From Pyxicephalus adspersus (lineage: Eukaryota; Chordata; Amphibia; Anura; Pyxicephalidae): a stretch of 64,000 bases of DNA. The position numbers were made by a program, and so were the translations under genes. Where the stretch lies: contig NC_092859.1 of the NCBI RefSeq assembly GCF_032062135.1, positions 52,329,869-52,393,868 on the forward strand, in the 5' to 3' direction. The notes under the pieces were generated by a model that was given only the letters and a program-made list of their open reading frames with translations, searched no databases and had not been told where the DNA came from. Below are positions 54,313 to 64,000 of the stretch, in pieces. Positions within the stretch are counted from its first letter, which is position 1, and every line of letters begins with the position of its first letter.

Positions 54313-55179
54313 TATTGATAAATGTAAAGTTATGCACTTGGGGGGCTAACAACATGCATGCTTCATACTGTCTAGGGAGAATACATTTGGAGTCAGAAAT
54401 GTAAAAGGATCTGGGAGTTCTGGTAGGTCATAGATCTAATAGCATGGAATGTCAAGCTGCACTTTCTAAAGCTATTAAAGTACCTTCTTATTAAAAGAGA
54501 AATAGACTGCAGAGACTGCAGAGATCAAGACATAATCCTGCCCCTGTACAAAGGATCGGTCAGACCTCACCTGGAATATGCAGTCCAGTTTTGGACACCA
54601 GTTTACAAAAAAGGATTTTGTGGAATCGGAGAGAGTGCAGGGAAGGGCAACTAAACTAACAAAAAGAATGGAGGAACTCAGCTATGATCAGAGAAGCACT
54701 GAACTGAATCAATTCTCCATTGAGAAGAGACGTTTAGGGGGGATATGTACCCTGTACAAATATATAAACGGTTCATTTATCTTTCTGATTATTTACTTCA
54801 AGATCATTACAAGAGGGCACTCTTTGCGTCTGGAAGAAAAGAAGTTTAAGCTCCAGATAAGGAAGGGATTCTTTACTGTATGGTCTGAAAATGTTGAATA
54901 GGCTTTCTCAGGAAGTAGTTTAAGCAAGTACTATAGATTGCTTTAAGAAAAAGCTAGATGCTTTTCTAGAAGTACATAATTTAACTGGGTAATAAAGCTT
55001 TAAAGTAAAGATAAAGGAAGGATTTTTTTCCCCCTGTTGGAGCAAATTGTACCAGGGTTTTTTTTGCCTTCCTCTGGATCAACTATGTCTATGGAGTTTT
55101 TACCTGGGATATATTTATATTTCTATGGGTTGAACTTGATTGACATATCTTTTTTCAACCTGACTGACTATGTAACTAT

Positions 55180-56799
55180 TTCCCAAGCTCACTGGCTGTG
55201 GTGAGACAGGCCAAACAGCAGGTGTACCATACCAAATAAACTAATATATTATTTCATTAAAAGTTGAAGCTTTAAGAAATTGTGACCATAAAAATGAAAA
55301 ACTCCTGATTAGGAGAATGAAAGGTCATAACTAATACCAACAAAGTATTTTGACGCACATGCATTCCCCTATTTAGGATCTTTTGGTTTACCTATTTAAG
55401 ATTTTCCAATGCTTAACTTTTAGCTGCATTCCATTTATGTAGTTTATTCCATTTATATCCATTTATTTCATATTCCTTTTAAGGCCAGATAAAAGAGGTG
55501 GTGGGTGACCTTTCAAGAACATTGAAAATTTTGGCATTTTGATTGTATAATCAACTAACTTCTTTGCACTTCAAGTGGGATGGCATTTGTCTTTTTGTTT
55601 TCTAACTTTTAGAATATGCTGTCTGTAAGCGGCCATAAATGGCTTACAAAAGACTGGTGAAAAATAACCATTCTGTTGCACTTGTTTTGTACACAAACTC
55701 CAGACCACTATCACTATTTTTGAGGCTACCTTTAGGAAGGAATTTGATAAACACTTATAAGCCAGCAAATGTTGAGACAATAAAAAACGTGGTTAGGACT
55801 ATTGCACAAAATATATTTGTGACCAGAATTTTGTTTCTTAACACGTTCTATTAAATTGCTAGCTAGTTCTATCATCAATTTAAGCAGGTGTAATCATAAA
55901 GCCCAGTTTGGTTTTTGAATTTAAATTTGTTAAATACAGAAAATAGGTTTATTTTTGGAAAAATTCTCTACTCACAAAAAATGGAAAAATGAAAAAAAGA
56001 ACATTCCTCTGATTCTTAAGGTAAAAATATGATGGAGGTACAATATCAACTATATTAATAACAATAAGCTGTTAAATATAAATACTTTCTAACAATACTG
56101 GTCAAACAACAATATAGTATGCACTTACAATATACACACTGGAGATTCCTAAAATAATGTACACACTAGAGATTCCTAAACACCTATTAACAATATTACC
56201 CAGCAAATATCTTATGTGGCCCCCAATGGCAAGTTTCCAAGCAAGGCAGGAGGCCATGACATTCACAATAAAAAAAAAACTAGATAGATTATATTTTGGC
56301 TAAAACCTATAATGGTTCTTTTAATGTCAACAGTCTCAATAAAAATACTGCAACTTTTTTCCAATATTACAAAATGAAATTATATTACATTTAAAAGATG
56401 AATTAATAGCAGTCACTTTGTTCATTCTCTAAAACACTGCCTTGCTAGCTATTATAAGTAGAAATTCTTATGCTCTGAATTCCAACACATTTGACCCTAA
56501 ACCCTGAGCTGTGAGGGGCCACAGACCTTGGCTAAATGACCTTGGCATTGTGCAACCCCAATATGTCAGACTGGCATCTTAAATGAGGGTTACCCTTGGT
56601 GTTAGAAACCGCAGAAGTTACCCCTTTTGATTTGTGACTAAAATGCACTCAAGAGCTGACTGTATCACTGAGCCCACTTTACCATAGAAAAAGTGGAGAC
56701 CATAGTTTCAAAAATTGTGAAGCACTGATCAACCACCAAACGGGAGAACCTTAGGGCTGGTTGCATGCTCACCATATGTTCTCTTCTGCAAGAGAAATT
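55180..56799. other. No gene seen
   Basis: About 1.6 kb unassigned. It holds a small tandem repeat at 56132-56179 ('atgtacacactagagattcc' type, two units of about 27 bp). The 71-codon frame at 55639-55854 has no recognisable domain. Confidence 0.4.
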
Positions 56800-57012
56800 G
56801 GGCCTGATTTATTAAAGCTCCCCAATGCTGAAGAGGCTACGCTTTCATGAAGCTGGGTGATCCAGCAAGCCTGGTATGGATCTGGTCCATGTTTGAAAAC
56901 ATTTGCTAACAAATAGCAAATGCCTTTTAGGACATTCGTTCCAGGTTTGCTCGATCAATCAGCTTAACTGATGAAAGCATATCCTTTCCAGCCTTGAGGA
57001 GCTTTTACAATT
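56800..57012. repeat. Foldback element copy, right end eroded
   Basis: The left arm 'gggcctgatttattaaagct', 'ccccaatgctgaagaggcta', 'ctttcatgaagctgggtgat', 'ccagcaagcctggtatgga' pairs with the right arm at 56939-57010 ('tccaggtttgctcgatca', 'actgatgaaagcatatcc', 'cagccttgaggagctttta'). Same family as 44125-44345; the last 15 bases of the right arm have diverged. Confidence 0.8.
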
Positions 57013-58025
57013 TTTTATTCCCCCACTGTATTTATTTTTGTTTCCAGATAGATCAAAGACTTTTCTCAAAACTTTTATCATAATATCTTTTGATGCCAAC
57101 AAGTCTTTTTGGGAATGACCTTGCAGATTGTCAAGTTAATAATTAATTCTAACCTTAGTTTAAGGAAAAAAGGCTACAAGCAAAAGATAAACCTTTAAAA
57201 AACCTTTGACCTTTGAGGGGTGTACAAAATAAAGGGTACTGCCACAAACTGAAAATGAATACCTGCTACTCCAAAATGAAAACTTTTTTTATACTCTTCT
57301 CGAGATTGGGATGTGAAAATATCTAGAGTCTTTCAGATCTATAGAAAGAAGCCAGTCTCCTGGTAGAATGGTCTGAGATATTACCCATCTTAAAGCATTC
57401 CTTTATAATAAAAATAATGAGATGCTTTAGATCCATTACTGGCCACCAATCCCCAGTCCACTTTTGAACCATAAAGTGAGGGGAATAGACTCCCTTTAAT
57501 ATCTAATCTTTCAGTACTTGTATAATTGCCCCAATGAATTAAAAATTGCAATGGGAATAAAAAGACTGGGTGCCTTTTGAAAACCCAAGAGTGCACCACC
57601 AAAATCGTCTTAATGACCCATGGCATTTTGATATGTTACACCCAGACCCAACTGAACAGTGCCAATTTCTCCCAACTTTGCGGGTCTGGGTGGGTGTCCT
57701 ATCAAAAACATTTAGAGGGACCAGATCCTACTGTCCCACAAGATTTTGCATGCCTTGAAGATGAACCCTCCAGTTCTAGTGATAAGACCTGCCTGGACTC
57801 TCTAAACTGATCTGTTGGAGGAGCCCTGTACTAAAATTTATTTTGCTTTGCTAATTTTCTATTTTTCAGAAACACTGATAGCAGTCTAGTTTGTCCTCAA
57901 ACAAATACTGTCCTTGAAAAGGCATCTAACACCAGGCTTAGATGATGTATCCACCATCCAATGTCTCTTTTATGTAAGGAAAAAAATTCTGTTTGTTTTA
58001 TTTTGTGCAACAGACTTTTTTTTTT
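57013..58025. other. No gene seen
   Basis: Unassigned. The overlapping frames at 57390-57810 on both strands show no family I recognise; this region may be a decayed retroelement, but I cannot support a class. Confidence 0.35.
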
Positions 58026-58340
58026 TTTAAAAAGGGTGCTGCACCGCCCCCTAATTCTAAATCACCTAGGCGATCAAGAATGAATAGGAGTGCAGGATAC
58101 CTACGTGACGCATCCCAAGAGATTCTTGGGTGCTCCTTCTGCACATGCCCGAGCATCTCAGGCATGCTAGTGAGATCAGCAAGTTTTTTTTACCCATCTA
58201 CATCACCCGATCTCGCGTCTGTGTCAAATGACGTCGTAAGAAGAGCCCAAAGACAGATGCCGGGAGGACGCGGAACCAGATGGAAGAGACCTCCGGATCT
58301 GTCAACTGCTCTGTGGGATTGAAGCTAAGTTCATTGTTTT
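58026..58340. repeat. Interspersed repeat sharing a core with 13052-13234
   Basis: The core 58206-58323 ('cacccgatctcgcgtctg' to 'ctctgtgggattgaa') matches the repeat in CR1-C. The left part (58026-58190) is GC-rich, with small hairpins such as 'atcccaagagattcttgggt' (58111-58130). No tRNA-like promoter is evident. Confidence 0.6.
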
Positions 58341-59895
58341 TGTTTTGGGTGAGGTTTGAGTTAACAGCATCCTCCAAAAGGCAGGGTTACATTTTTTGAC
58401 AGTTAAACCACCACCACATATACTGTTGATGGTATATGCAGACGTTTGGTTTTCTCCCTCACCAGAAGATACAGTTAACTGATTGTATTTTGTATATATA
58501 TTTTCTTTCTACTGTTGCCCATTCTTCCAGTATCTATTCTCTACTCTCTTCCAAGAAAGGAAAAGAAACAGATGACTTTCTAAAGCAGTTAAAGAATCTT
58601 CCTTTTCACTAACTTGATCTTACCACTGAAGTGCTTTTTTGATGGCTTTGATACAGGGCTGAACCAATGAAAATGCAAAGACTTCCAACTCATCTGGTTC
58701 CTGCGGATCCTGCGGAATTTTTTGACCCATCCCAACCACTTCCTGCTAGCCAGTACTTGGTTAAGTAATAGGTTTAGTCACCTGCCACAATCAGTAGAAA
58801 TCGATTGGCACAAAATTTCCATTAAAGGCATTTACAAAGCTCCGACTGGTTTTCCCTTGCTGCGTTGTATAGACATGATTCACAAAATTATTCTTCAGGA
58901 AGAGCTGCACTGGGACCCGTCTAAGCCCAACATACATCCCCTTTATTGAGATAGCTCAAGACGGGTGGAGATGGTGGTGATGATTTTGCAGTGCTGCTGA
59001 CTTGACTAGACAGAGAACGGTACACTATCACTAAGTATACCCCCTAGTGTTCTAGCTCCCTGACAGACCAGCAGAGAGGGTTTCCTGAAACATTTACATA
59101 CCCCACTTAGGGACTTAACCAGGGTAAACTGCCATGGATTTACCAGAGCTTAGAAGGAGGAAGAACAACAACTCCTATGTCAAGTTGGAGGTAAGAAAAA
59201 GAACTGGTGCCTGAACAGTGGGGGGTGGGAAGGTCAGATTCTGATCTATACCGTGATTTGAGCAGGAATTAGCCACATGTTGTTTAGCTAGTAGTGTGAC
59301 AACAGAAGTCCTGGGGGCAATGTGCTTGGAAGGCGCGACTAGCCTATCGCGGCTGAGCAGGGGCTTGCTATTGGTAGAGTGTGCAGGGTTAGGTTTAAGG
59401 ACTAGCGTCTGGTGAGTGCTAGACCAGGGCTGTACAGTAAATGTGAATAATTTGGCCATATTTTTGTTGTTATTATTTTACCTAGAAACAAAATGCATGG
59501 AAGGCAAAGGTATGGTGGTATAAGTGTTTGAAAAAAGTTTGAATACCAGTTCAGAATATTGAAAAATAGAGAGTGTACAAATATTACTCTACAACCAAGA
59601 AATTGATCTAATGGAATTTGGAACAATGGAATATTTTAAAAGGTGTTTTCTTTTTTCACATCGTGCTTGATCATAACATGACCAGATTTTATATTCTGCA
59701 ACTAGTAGACTCACAACATAAAATATAGAGTTTTAATAGATAACCCAGTCAAGTCATAAATAGTTGTGTCTGGAAGCAGCCATTCGGATACTGTTTTAGT
59801 TGTTGATTTGTGTAGGGGACATAAGCTATTCACATGTATGTGTATAGGTATATCTTAAAAAATCTCCATCAATTATCCTCACTTTGGTACATTCA
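58341..59895. other. No gene seen; 59170-59440 may be an LTR remnant
   Basis: Unassigned. The segment 59170-59440 is GC-richer and ends 'gctagaccagggctgtacag', similar to the end near 9990-10010. No protein is recognised in the short frames. Confidence 0.35.
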
Positions 59896-60067
59896 TTGTT
59901 GCTTCTCTAGACTATAGGCAGGCATCCCTTCAACCGAATGGTTTGCTGTCTCCTTGGTGCCAGGGTTCGGCAGGTGGTGGATCAAGTGGACAAATTACTG
60001 GGAGGGGCTGGGCAGGACCTAGCTGTCTTGGTCCATGTTGGAACCAACGACAAGATATATGGAAGAT
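59896..60067 (+). pseudogene. CR1-type ORF1 esterase (SGNH) fragment
   Basis: One open frame reads 'GRHPFNRMVCCLLGARVRQV' then 'VDQVDKLLGGAGQDLAVLVH' and 'VGTND'. 'GTND' preceded by a hydrophobic strand is the conserved Asn block of SGNH hydrolases, and the whole matches the esterase region of CR1-group ORF1. It breaks off at a stop (60067-60069) and is followed by the LTR-like repeat at 60091. Only the middle of the domain is present. Confidence 0.7.
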
Positions 60068-60090
60068 GAAGGATCCTTAAAAAACAGTTT

Positions 60091-60437
60091 TAAGTGTAAG
60101 CTGAATCTCTGAATGCTGTAAGTAAAAATAGTGTAACTTGCTAACCCAAAAAGCTGCTATAAACCTTGTGATTTCTGAGACATTCCTGTCTGAAGTGGCA
60201 GCAAGTGACATAAAAGAAGCAGAAGCATAACTGCGGTTGTCAAAGATAACAGTGCGTGCTTCCGTCTAAGCACGTGGTGGCAGTCTACCTGTGATGGTGT
60301 GTTTGGCAAGGGCTAACGGAGTGGTTAACCTTGCCCTGTGACAGCCCCTCTTCAACCTGCTGGTGTGTGGACTGTTGCTGAGCATGCTGGAAAGTCAATG
60401 CACAGGGGTGCGGGCTGCGGGGGCGTTCATCACAGGC
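60091..60437 (+). repeat. LTR-like repeat shared with 27595-27917
   Basis: Long direct match: 'gtaagctgaatctctgaatg', 'tgtctgaagtgg', 'gtggtggcagtctacctgtg', 'atggtgtgt', 'gctggtg.atggactgtt', ending near 'catcaca'. The part upstream of 27595 in the other copy is absent, so this is a fragment or a spliced or recombined piece. Confidence 0.65.
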
Positions 60438-60523
60438 TCCAGGACCGAAAGGCAGTGGCTTTTAGCATCTGGCTTTCTCTGTGCTGACAGATATGCTACT
60501 CCAAGCTTAGAAACATCAATAAA
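60438..60523. repeat. Repeat shared with 63911-64000
   Basis: 'gcagtggcttttagcatctg' and then 'gctttct', 'cagatatgctact' and 'caagcttagaaacatca' recur at the right edge of the window with few changes. Here it lies directly after the LTR-like repeat; at 63911 it does not, so these are separate units. Confidence 0.7.
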
Positions 60524-63246
60524 TAGATGCCACTATATATATATAGAAATTGTTTTTCTTTTTTTAATAGCAGAATCTAGGGTTTTGTTTCTCTTGCTTC
60601 ATCACCAGCACAAGTTCCAGAATTGTCTTTATTTAACTTTGGACAAGGATTTTTTGGTTCAACTTGTTTAGGTTCAAGTATCACCCCTATCAGCCCTCAC
60701 AACCACTATGTTGTTGGAACATCTTGGAATTGGAAGATGATTTTTTTGACTACTGTTATCTTGACAAGAGAATTTAAGTGTTATGCACCGTCTGGGAAAA
60801 AAGCCATATTGCACCTATTTTCCTGACAAATGTAAATGGATCCATCACTGGGTGCCTTGTTTGAGATGTTTTCTGTGTATCACTCCAACTGGGAGGCAAT
60901 TCTTTAGCAATGAGAATTCCTCAGCAATGAGAAATGGAACATGAGGAAATTTCTCTCAATTTACCTACAGAGAAAACAGGGGTTTAAAGTTGCCAAATAT
61001 TCTATGTATCCTCCCTAAACATTCTGTATATGAAACACAGCAATATCTCTGACAGATTTTGCATCCTTCGCAGGAAGTCAATAAACATTTGACTGACATA
61101 AGTATGGTATATGCATATTTATCTGTTATATGAAAATAGAATAAATTGGGATCATAACTGCATAAATTTAAAGTAAAGTTTAAAGTGATATTTACCACAT
61201 ATAAATGTAAATATTTTAAATAATTATTTATAAATGCATTGTGATTAACAGGTAAAAATCCTTTTTACTAACAGGCTTTCAAAAGTGAAACTTCAAAAAA
61301 TTTTTATTTTTAGGTCAATGTTTACTAGTGATTCAAATCGAATCTTACTGAAGTGGAATTGATGTGTCTATATAGGAGACTAACCTGTTAGGTATAGGTT
61401 TCCATATGGATGAAAACGTCCATACCTAAGTAAATGATGAAAAAGGCAAGCAGCTCAGCATTCCCAATGGTATCAGACTGCATCAAATACTCCTCCTTTC
61501 TGCCCAAGCTAGTCTACTTGTAATGCCTTGCCAACAATGCAACCCAGCTTAGACTGACCCAAGGCTAGTCAACTTCCAGTAATATTTTAGGATTCCTTTA
61601 TTTAACCCCTTCTTGTTTATGTCAGTCTCCTGTTGGATTGACCTTGAGTGTGCACGGATGCAATATTTACTGACTCCGAAAAATTGCTAACATGTATTAT
61701 CATTCCAGAACCTCCACAATGATGACTGAAGACTTTGCCTCTAAAACCTTAGATCTGTTCACTTTATTCCCATTAGTATCGTAGTTATGCCAGTGCTAAC
61801 TGTACTGTCATCAGTAATGTGTAAAAATTGTACAAGGTAAGTAGAGCACATAAGTGCTCCAACTGACACCAGTGATATGGCATCAATTTTATCCAAATGA
61901 TTTTACAAATTAAATAACAATATTTGATTTTATCCCACTGGCACCAATGATTTGAAATTTATTTAAATCCTCTTACACCTGCAGTCATGATTAAAAGTAC
62001 TTATCTGCAATGCATGGAGTGTAGTCAGACTCTTTAAACGACAAACAACTCATTAATTCTTTCTGAGCAGGTGGGCTTTCTCTCTCTCTCTCTCTTTTCT
62101 TTTCGTTTTTTGTTTTTTATGGAATGTTTGCTGAAACCAGTATGGTGATAAGTGAATGCATGATTTATTCGCCGCAACAACAGTTAATTGGCAAATCAAA
62201 GAAAATGTGTAACTACTGTTAAAGAGAAAATAAATTATAAAGTGCAACTAACAACCTTAGGTGAAAGTCCACACCTTATCAAAAACTTTTTTCTTCATTC
62301 TTCAAAATGTAAGTCTTTTAAACAAAAGAAGCAAAGGGACGACTGAATACTAAACCATACCTATACATTGGATCTAAAAAGCTTTTATTGTCATCTCTGC
62401 TTATCTTGGTAAGAAAATACATTTAACAATCTGTTATAAGATATAAAAAAAACATAGATAACAGTCAGGAAGCTAGAACTATGGATGGCTGACAGAATAT
62501 AATAATGTGCTATGATCATTTTTACCACTGAGGTTCTAATATATATTACTCCGATCTCTGTAATTGATCTTCATTTCAAGGCAGCAAATTTAAGAACCAG
62601 CACAGCAGTGTGGGGAGCCAAGCAGATGGCAAGATGCCTTTAAAATACACAAAAGGCTGCCTATTTAAAACAGCATTATTAGATTTATCAGCTCTATTTT
62701 TTATATAACATCTATATAAAGGGTATTCCCTTGGATGAGCTATCAATGGTTAAAAAAAACAAATATTAGACAGTAATGTTATGTCAATATGTTATGTTTT
62801 ACATCAGGCTTTTGTTTAGTGACTTGAAATGGTATTTCCTTCAGTCTGAATGAAGGTATAATAATCTTGTTTTGTGTTGTAAGGTGTATTTTTTGCAGGA
62901 AATTCTGTGTATTGCTACTATGAAATAAAGGCATACATAGCCAATTATATATTCCAATGAAGTCACAATAATACAATACTTTGAAGCTCATAAACTGTCA
63001 CATTTCTATGGTGAGAAATCAAAAGATTTTGAGCTCAAAGGTAAAACATGTAGGCATACTTATAGTGCTTATCTCTAAATATCAACTTCATTATATAAAT
63101 TGTGAAGGTTCACAAGACCTTGAGTATTCATTTCACAACTGACAGGTCACATAATTGTTCTTTGGTAATGGCATCTAAATATAAAAAAATAAACTGTGGT
63201 TGTGGTATATTTATAGTGTACAATTTTAGTAATTCATTCTAGTTAC
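60524..63246. other. No gene seen
   Basis: About 2.7 kb without a recognisable protein. An imperfect hairpin lies at about 61389-61432 ('ttaggtataggtttccat' against 'atgaaaacgtccatacctaa'), and a (TC)n tract at 62080-62095. Frames of 60-100 codons here have no support. Confidence 0.4.
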
Positions 63247-63345
63247 CAGGGTTCCTCCAGATGTTGCTAGGGGTACCTAAAGCATTGAGCAGTTGGTGAC
63301 TCTCAGGTCAGTTTTTAACAATACCAATCTTTTTGGTATCTGTAA
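63247..63345. repeat. Second copy of the repeat at the window start
   Basis: 'gttcctccagatgttgctag' and the tail 'gggtacctaaagcattgagcag' match the region starting at about 28. Edges unknown. Confidence 0.5.
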
Positions 63346-63694
63346 ACCAGTCTATAAAATTAGTTTTTTTCTGGCTCTCCTCTTGACAGCACACAGCTGA
63401 ATTTTCTCCATCCCCATAGAACCATTTCCCCTAAACTATAAAAGTAACTTCCCTCTTCCCTGCAGGTGTTCTTTTTTGTCCTCACTCCAGATTTTTGGTT
63501 TTACTGGTTTGTACATACAATATGGCATATTGGACAGGTGTTTCTACAAAGTTTTTTGTTTCTCTATATTATATACCTGCCTGTTTACCATCCTATGGCA
63601 TTTTGTGGTAAAATCTTTGTAAGTAATGTTCAATAACTAGCAAACATTGGCTCATGACTCTTTCACAGGGAAGTGGGCTTTTTCCCTGCCTCAT

Positions 63695-63744
63695 GTTTTA
63701 AAACCAATAACACCGATCTGTTTTAAAACCAATAACACCGATCT
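63695..63744. repeat. Perfect 25-bp tandem duplication
   Basis: 'gttttaaaaccaataacacc' plus 'gatct' occurs twice without a mismatch (63695-63719 and 63720-63744). It is either recent or an assembly artefact. Confidence 0.95.
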
Positions 63745-63910
63745 CGAGAGTCCTCTTGAAAATAAGGAAGGACTCAAAAAAGCAATAGAAATTCTTCCCC
63801 AATGGCCAAAATGGTAAAGTTGTTAACTTTAATAATGATGGGTCCTTTTTTTATTCTTTCTAGCCAGAACAAAGCTTTCCAGGGCAGGTCATGAATCCTA
63901 TCCCTGACCA

Positions 63911-64000
63911 CTTGGGACCGAAAAGCAGTGGCTTTTAGCATCTGGCTTTTTAGTGTGCTGGCAGATATGCTACTTCAAGCTTAGAAACATCACTAAATAT
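63911..64000. repeat. Repeat shared with 60438-60523, cut by the window edge
   Basis: 'ggaccgaaaagcagtggctt' and then 'ttagcatctggctttt', 'gctggcagatatgctact', 'tcaagcttagaaacatca' match the earlier copy. Confidence 0.7.

Larger units (their letters stand above)
52170..55179 (+). mobile_element. CR1-like LINE (CR1-E), nearly full ORF2, decayed
   Basis: It parallels CR1-D block by block: ORF1 tail and spacer (52170-52420), endonuclease ('QLIIGVCYRPPSAGGN' at 52612-52660; 'FHYPDID' type at about 52727-52750 followed by TGA), linker, RT ('SDVPQGSVLLSL' at 53799-53830; 'VFADDTKLCNGN' at 53887-53922), post-RT ('[11 protein letters not shown]' frame and '[12 protein letters not shown]', 54584-54620) and 3' end at 55179. 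A MITE interrupts it at 54001-54312. Stops and frameshifts throughout. It begins about 1 kb after the ADAMTS2 stop codon. Confidence 0.9.

Noticed and set aside
57390..57810. Retroelement protein remnant on either strand
   Set aside because: I could not match it to RT, transposase or gag motifs with any confidence.

Overview
This window looks like a piece of a large, transposon-rich vertebrate genome, most likely a frog or other amphibian. That placement is an inference. It rests on one recognisable vertebrate gene exon and on the mixture of decayed CR1-type and L1/Tx1-type LINEs, a Penelope-like element, a chromodomain Ty3/Gypsy element, Tc1/mariner, piggyBac-like (TTAA) and Harbinger-like (TWA) elements, and foldback elements. 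The sequence is AT-rich, has no compact gene arrays, and carries a four-base N gap at 49726-49729.

The only host gene I can support is the last coding exon of ADAMTS2 (procollagen I N-proteinase) at 50668-51098, plus strand. It encodes the cysteine-rich PLAC module and the variable C-terminal tail, ending in TAA. Sequence upstream of the splice acceptor is taken to be the last intron. I found no earlier ADAMTS2 exon, although short exons could have been missed. Sequence after 51098 starts as 3' UTR.

Region by region: 1-6.9 kb holds a CR1 3' end, foldback repeats and unassigned AT-rich DNA. At 6.9-9.4 kb an old plus-strand L1 is split by a younger minus-strand L1 exactly in its FADD polymerase motif. 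At 10.6-14.7 kb a minus-strand CR1 is broken by an L1 with a 14-bp target duplication, by a short repeat and by a TA-flanked element. At 14.7-17.9 kb a Tc1 fragment abuts a 5'-truncated chromodomain Gypsy. From 18.7 to 22 kb there are foldback DNA, a Tc1 copy and an interrupted tandem duplication of about 437 bp. From 23.3 to 30.8 kb there is a four-deep nest: CR1, then a piggyBac-like TTAA element inside it, then L1 inside that, then an LTR-like repeat inside the L1. From 31.2 to 36.5 kb a minus-strand L1 is peppered with a solo Gypsy LTR, a CR1 piece and a piggyBac-like MITE. From 37 to 43 kb there are two decayed copies of an uncharacterised cysteine-rich protein, an 824-bp hairpin-rich transposon and a Penelope-like GIY-YIG region. 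From 43.8 to 49.7 kb there are a CR1 end carrying a foldback element, a Harbinger-like MITE and another L1. From 52.2 to 55.2 kb a second long CR1 carries a piggyBac-like MITE. The rest, to 64 kb, is mostly unassigned with repeat fragments.

The mobile elements are all broken by stops, frameshifts or insertions, and none looks able to move by itself. Their value is as a record: because CR1 is present several times, one copy shows the empty site for insertions in another, which fixes several boundaries and target duplications to the base.
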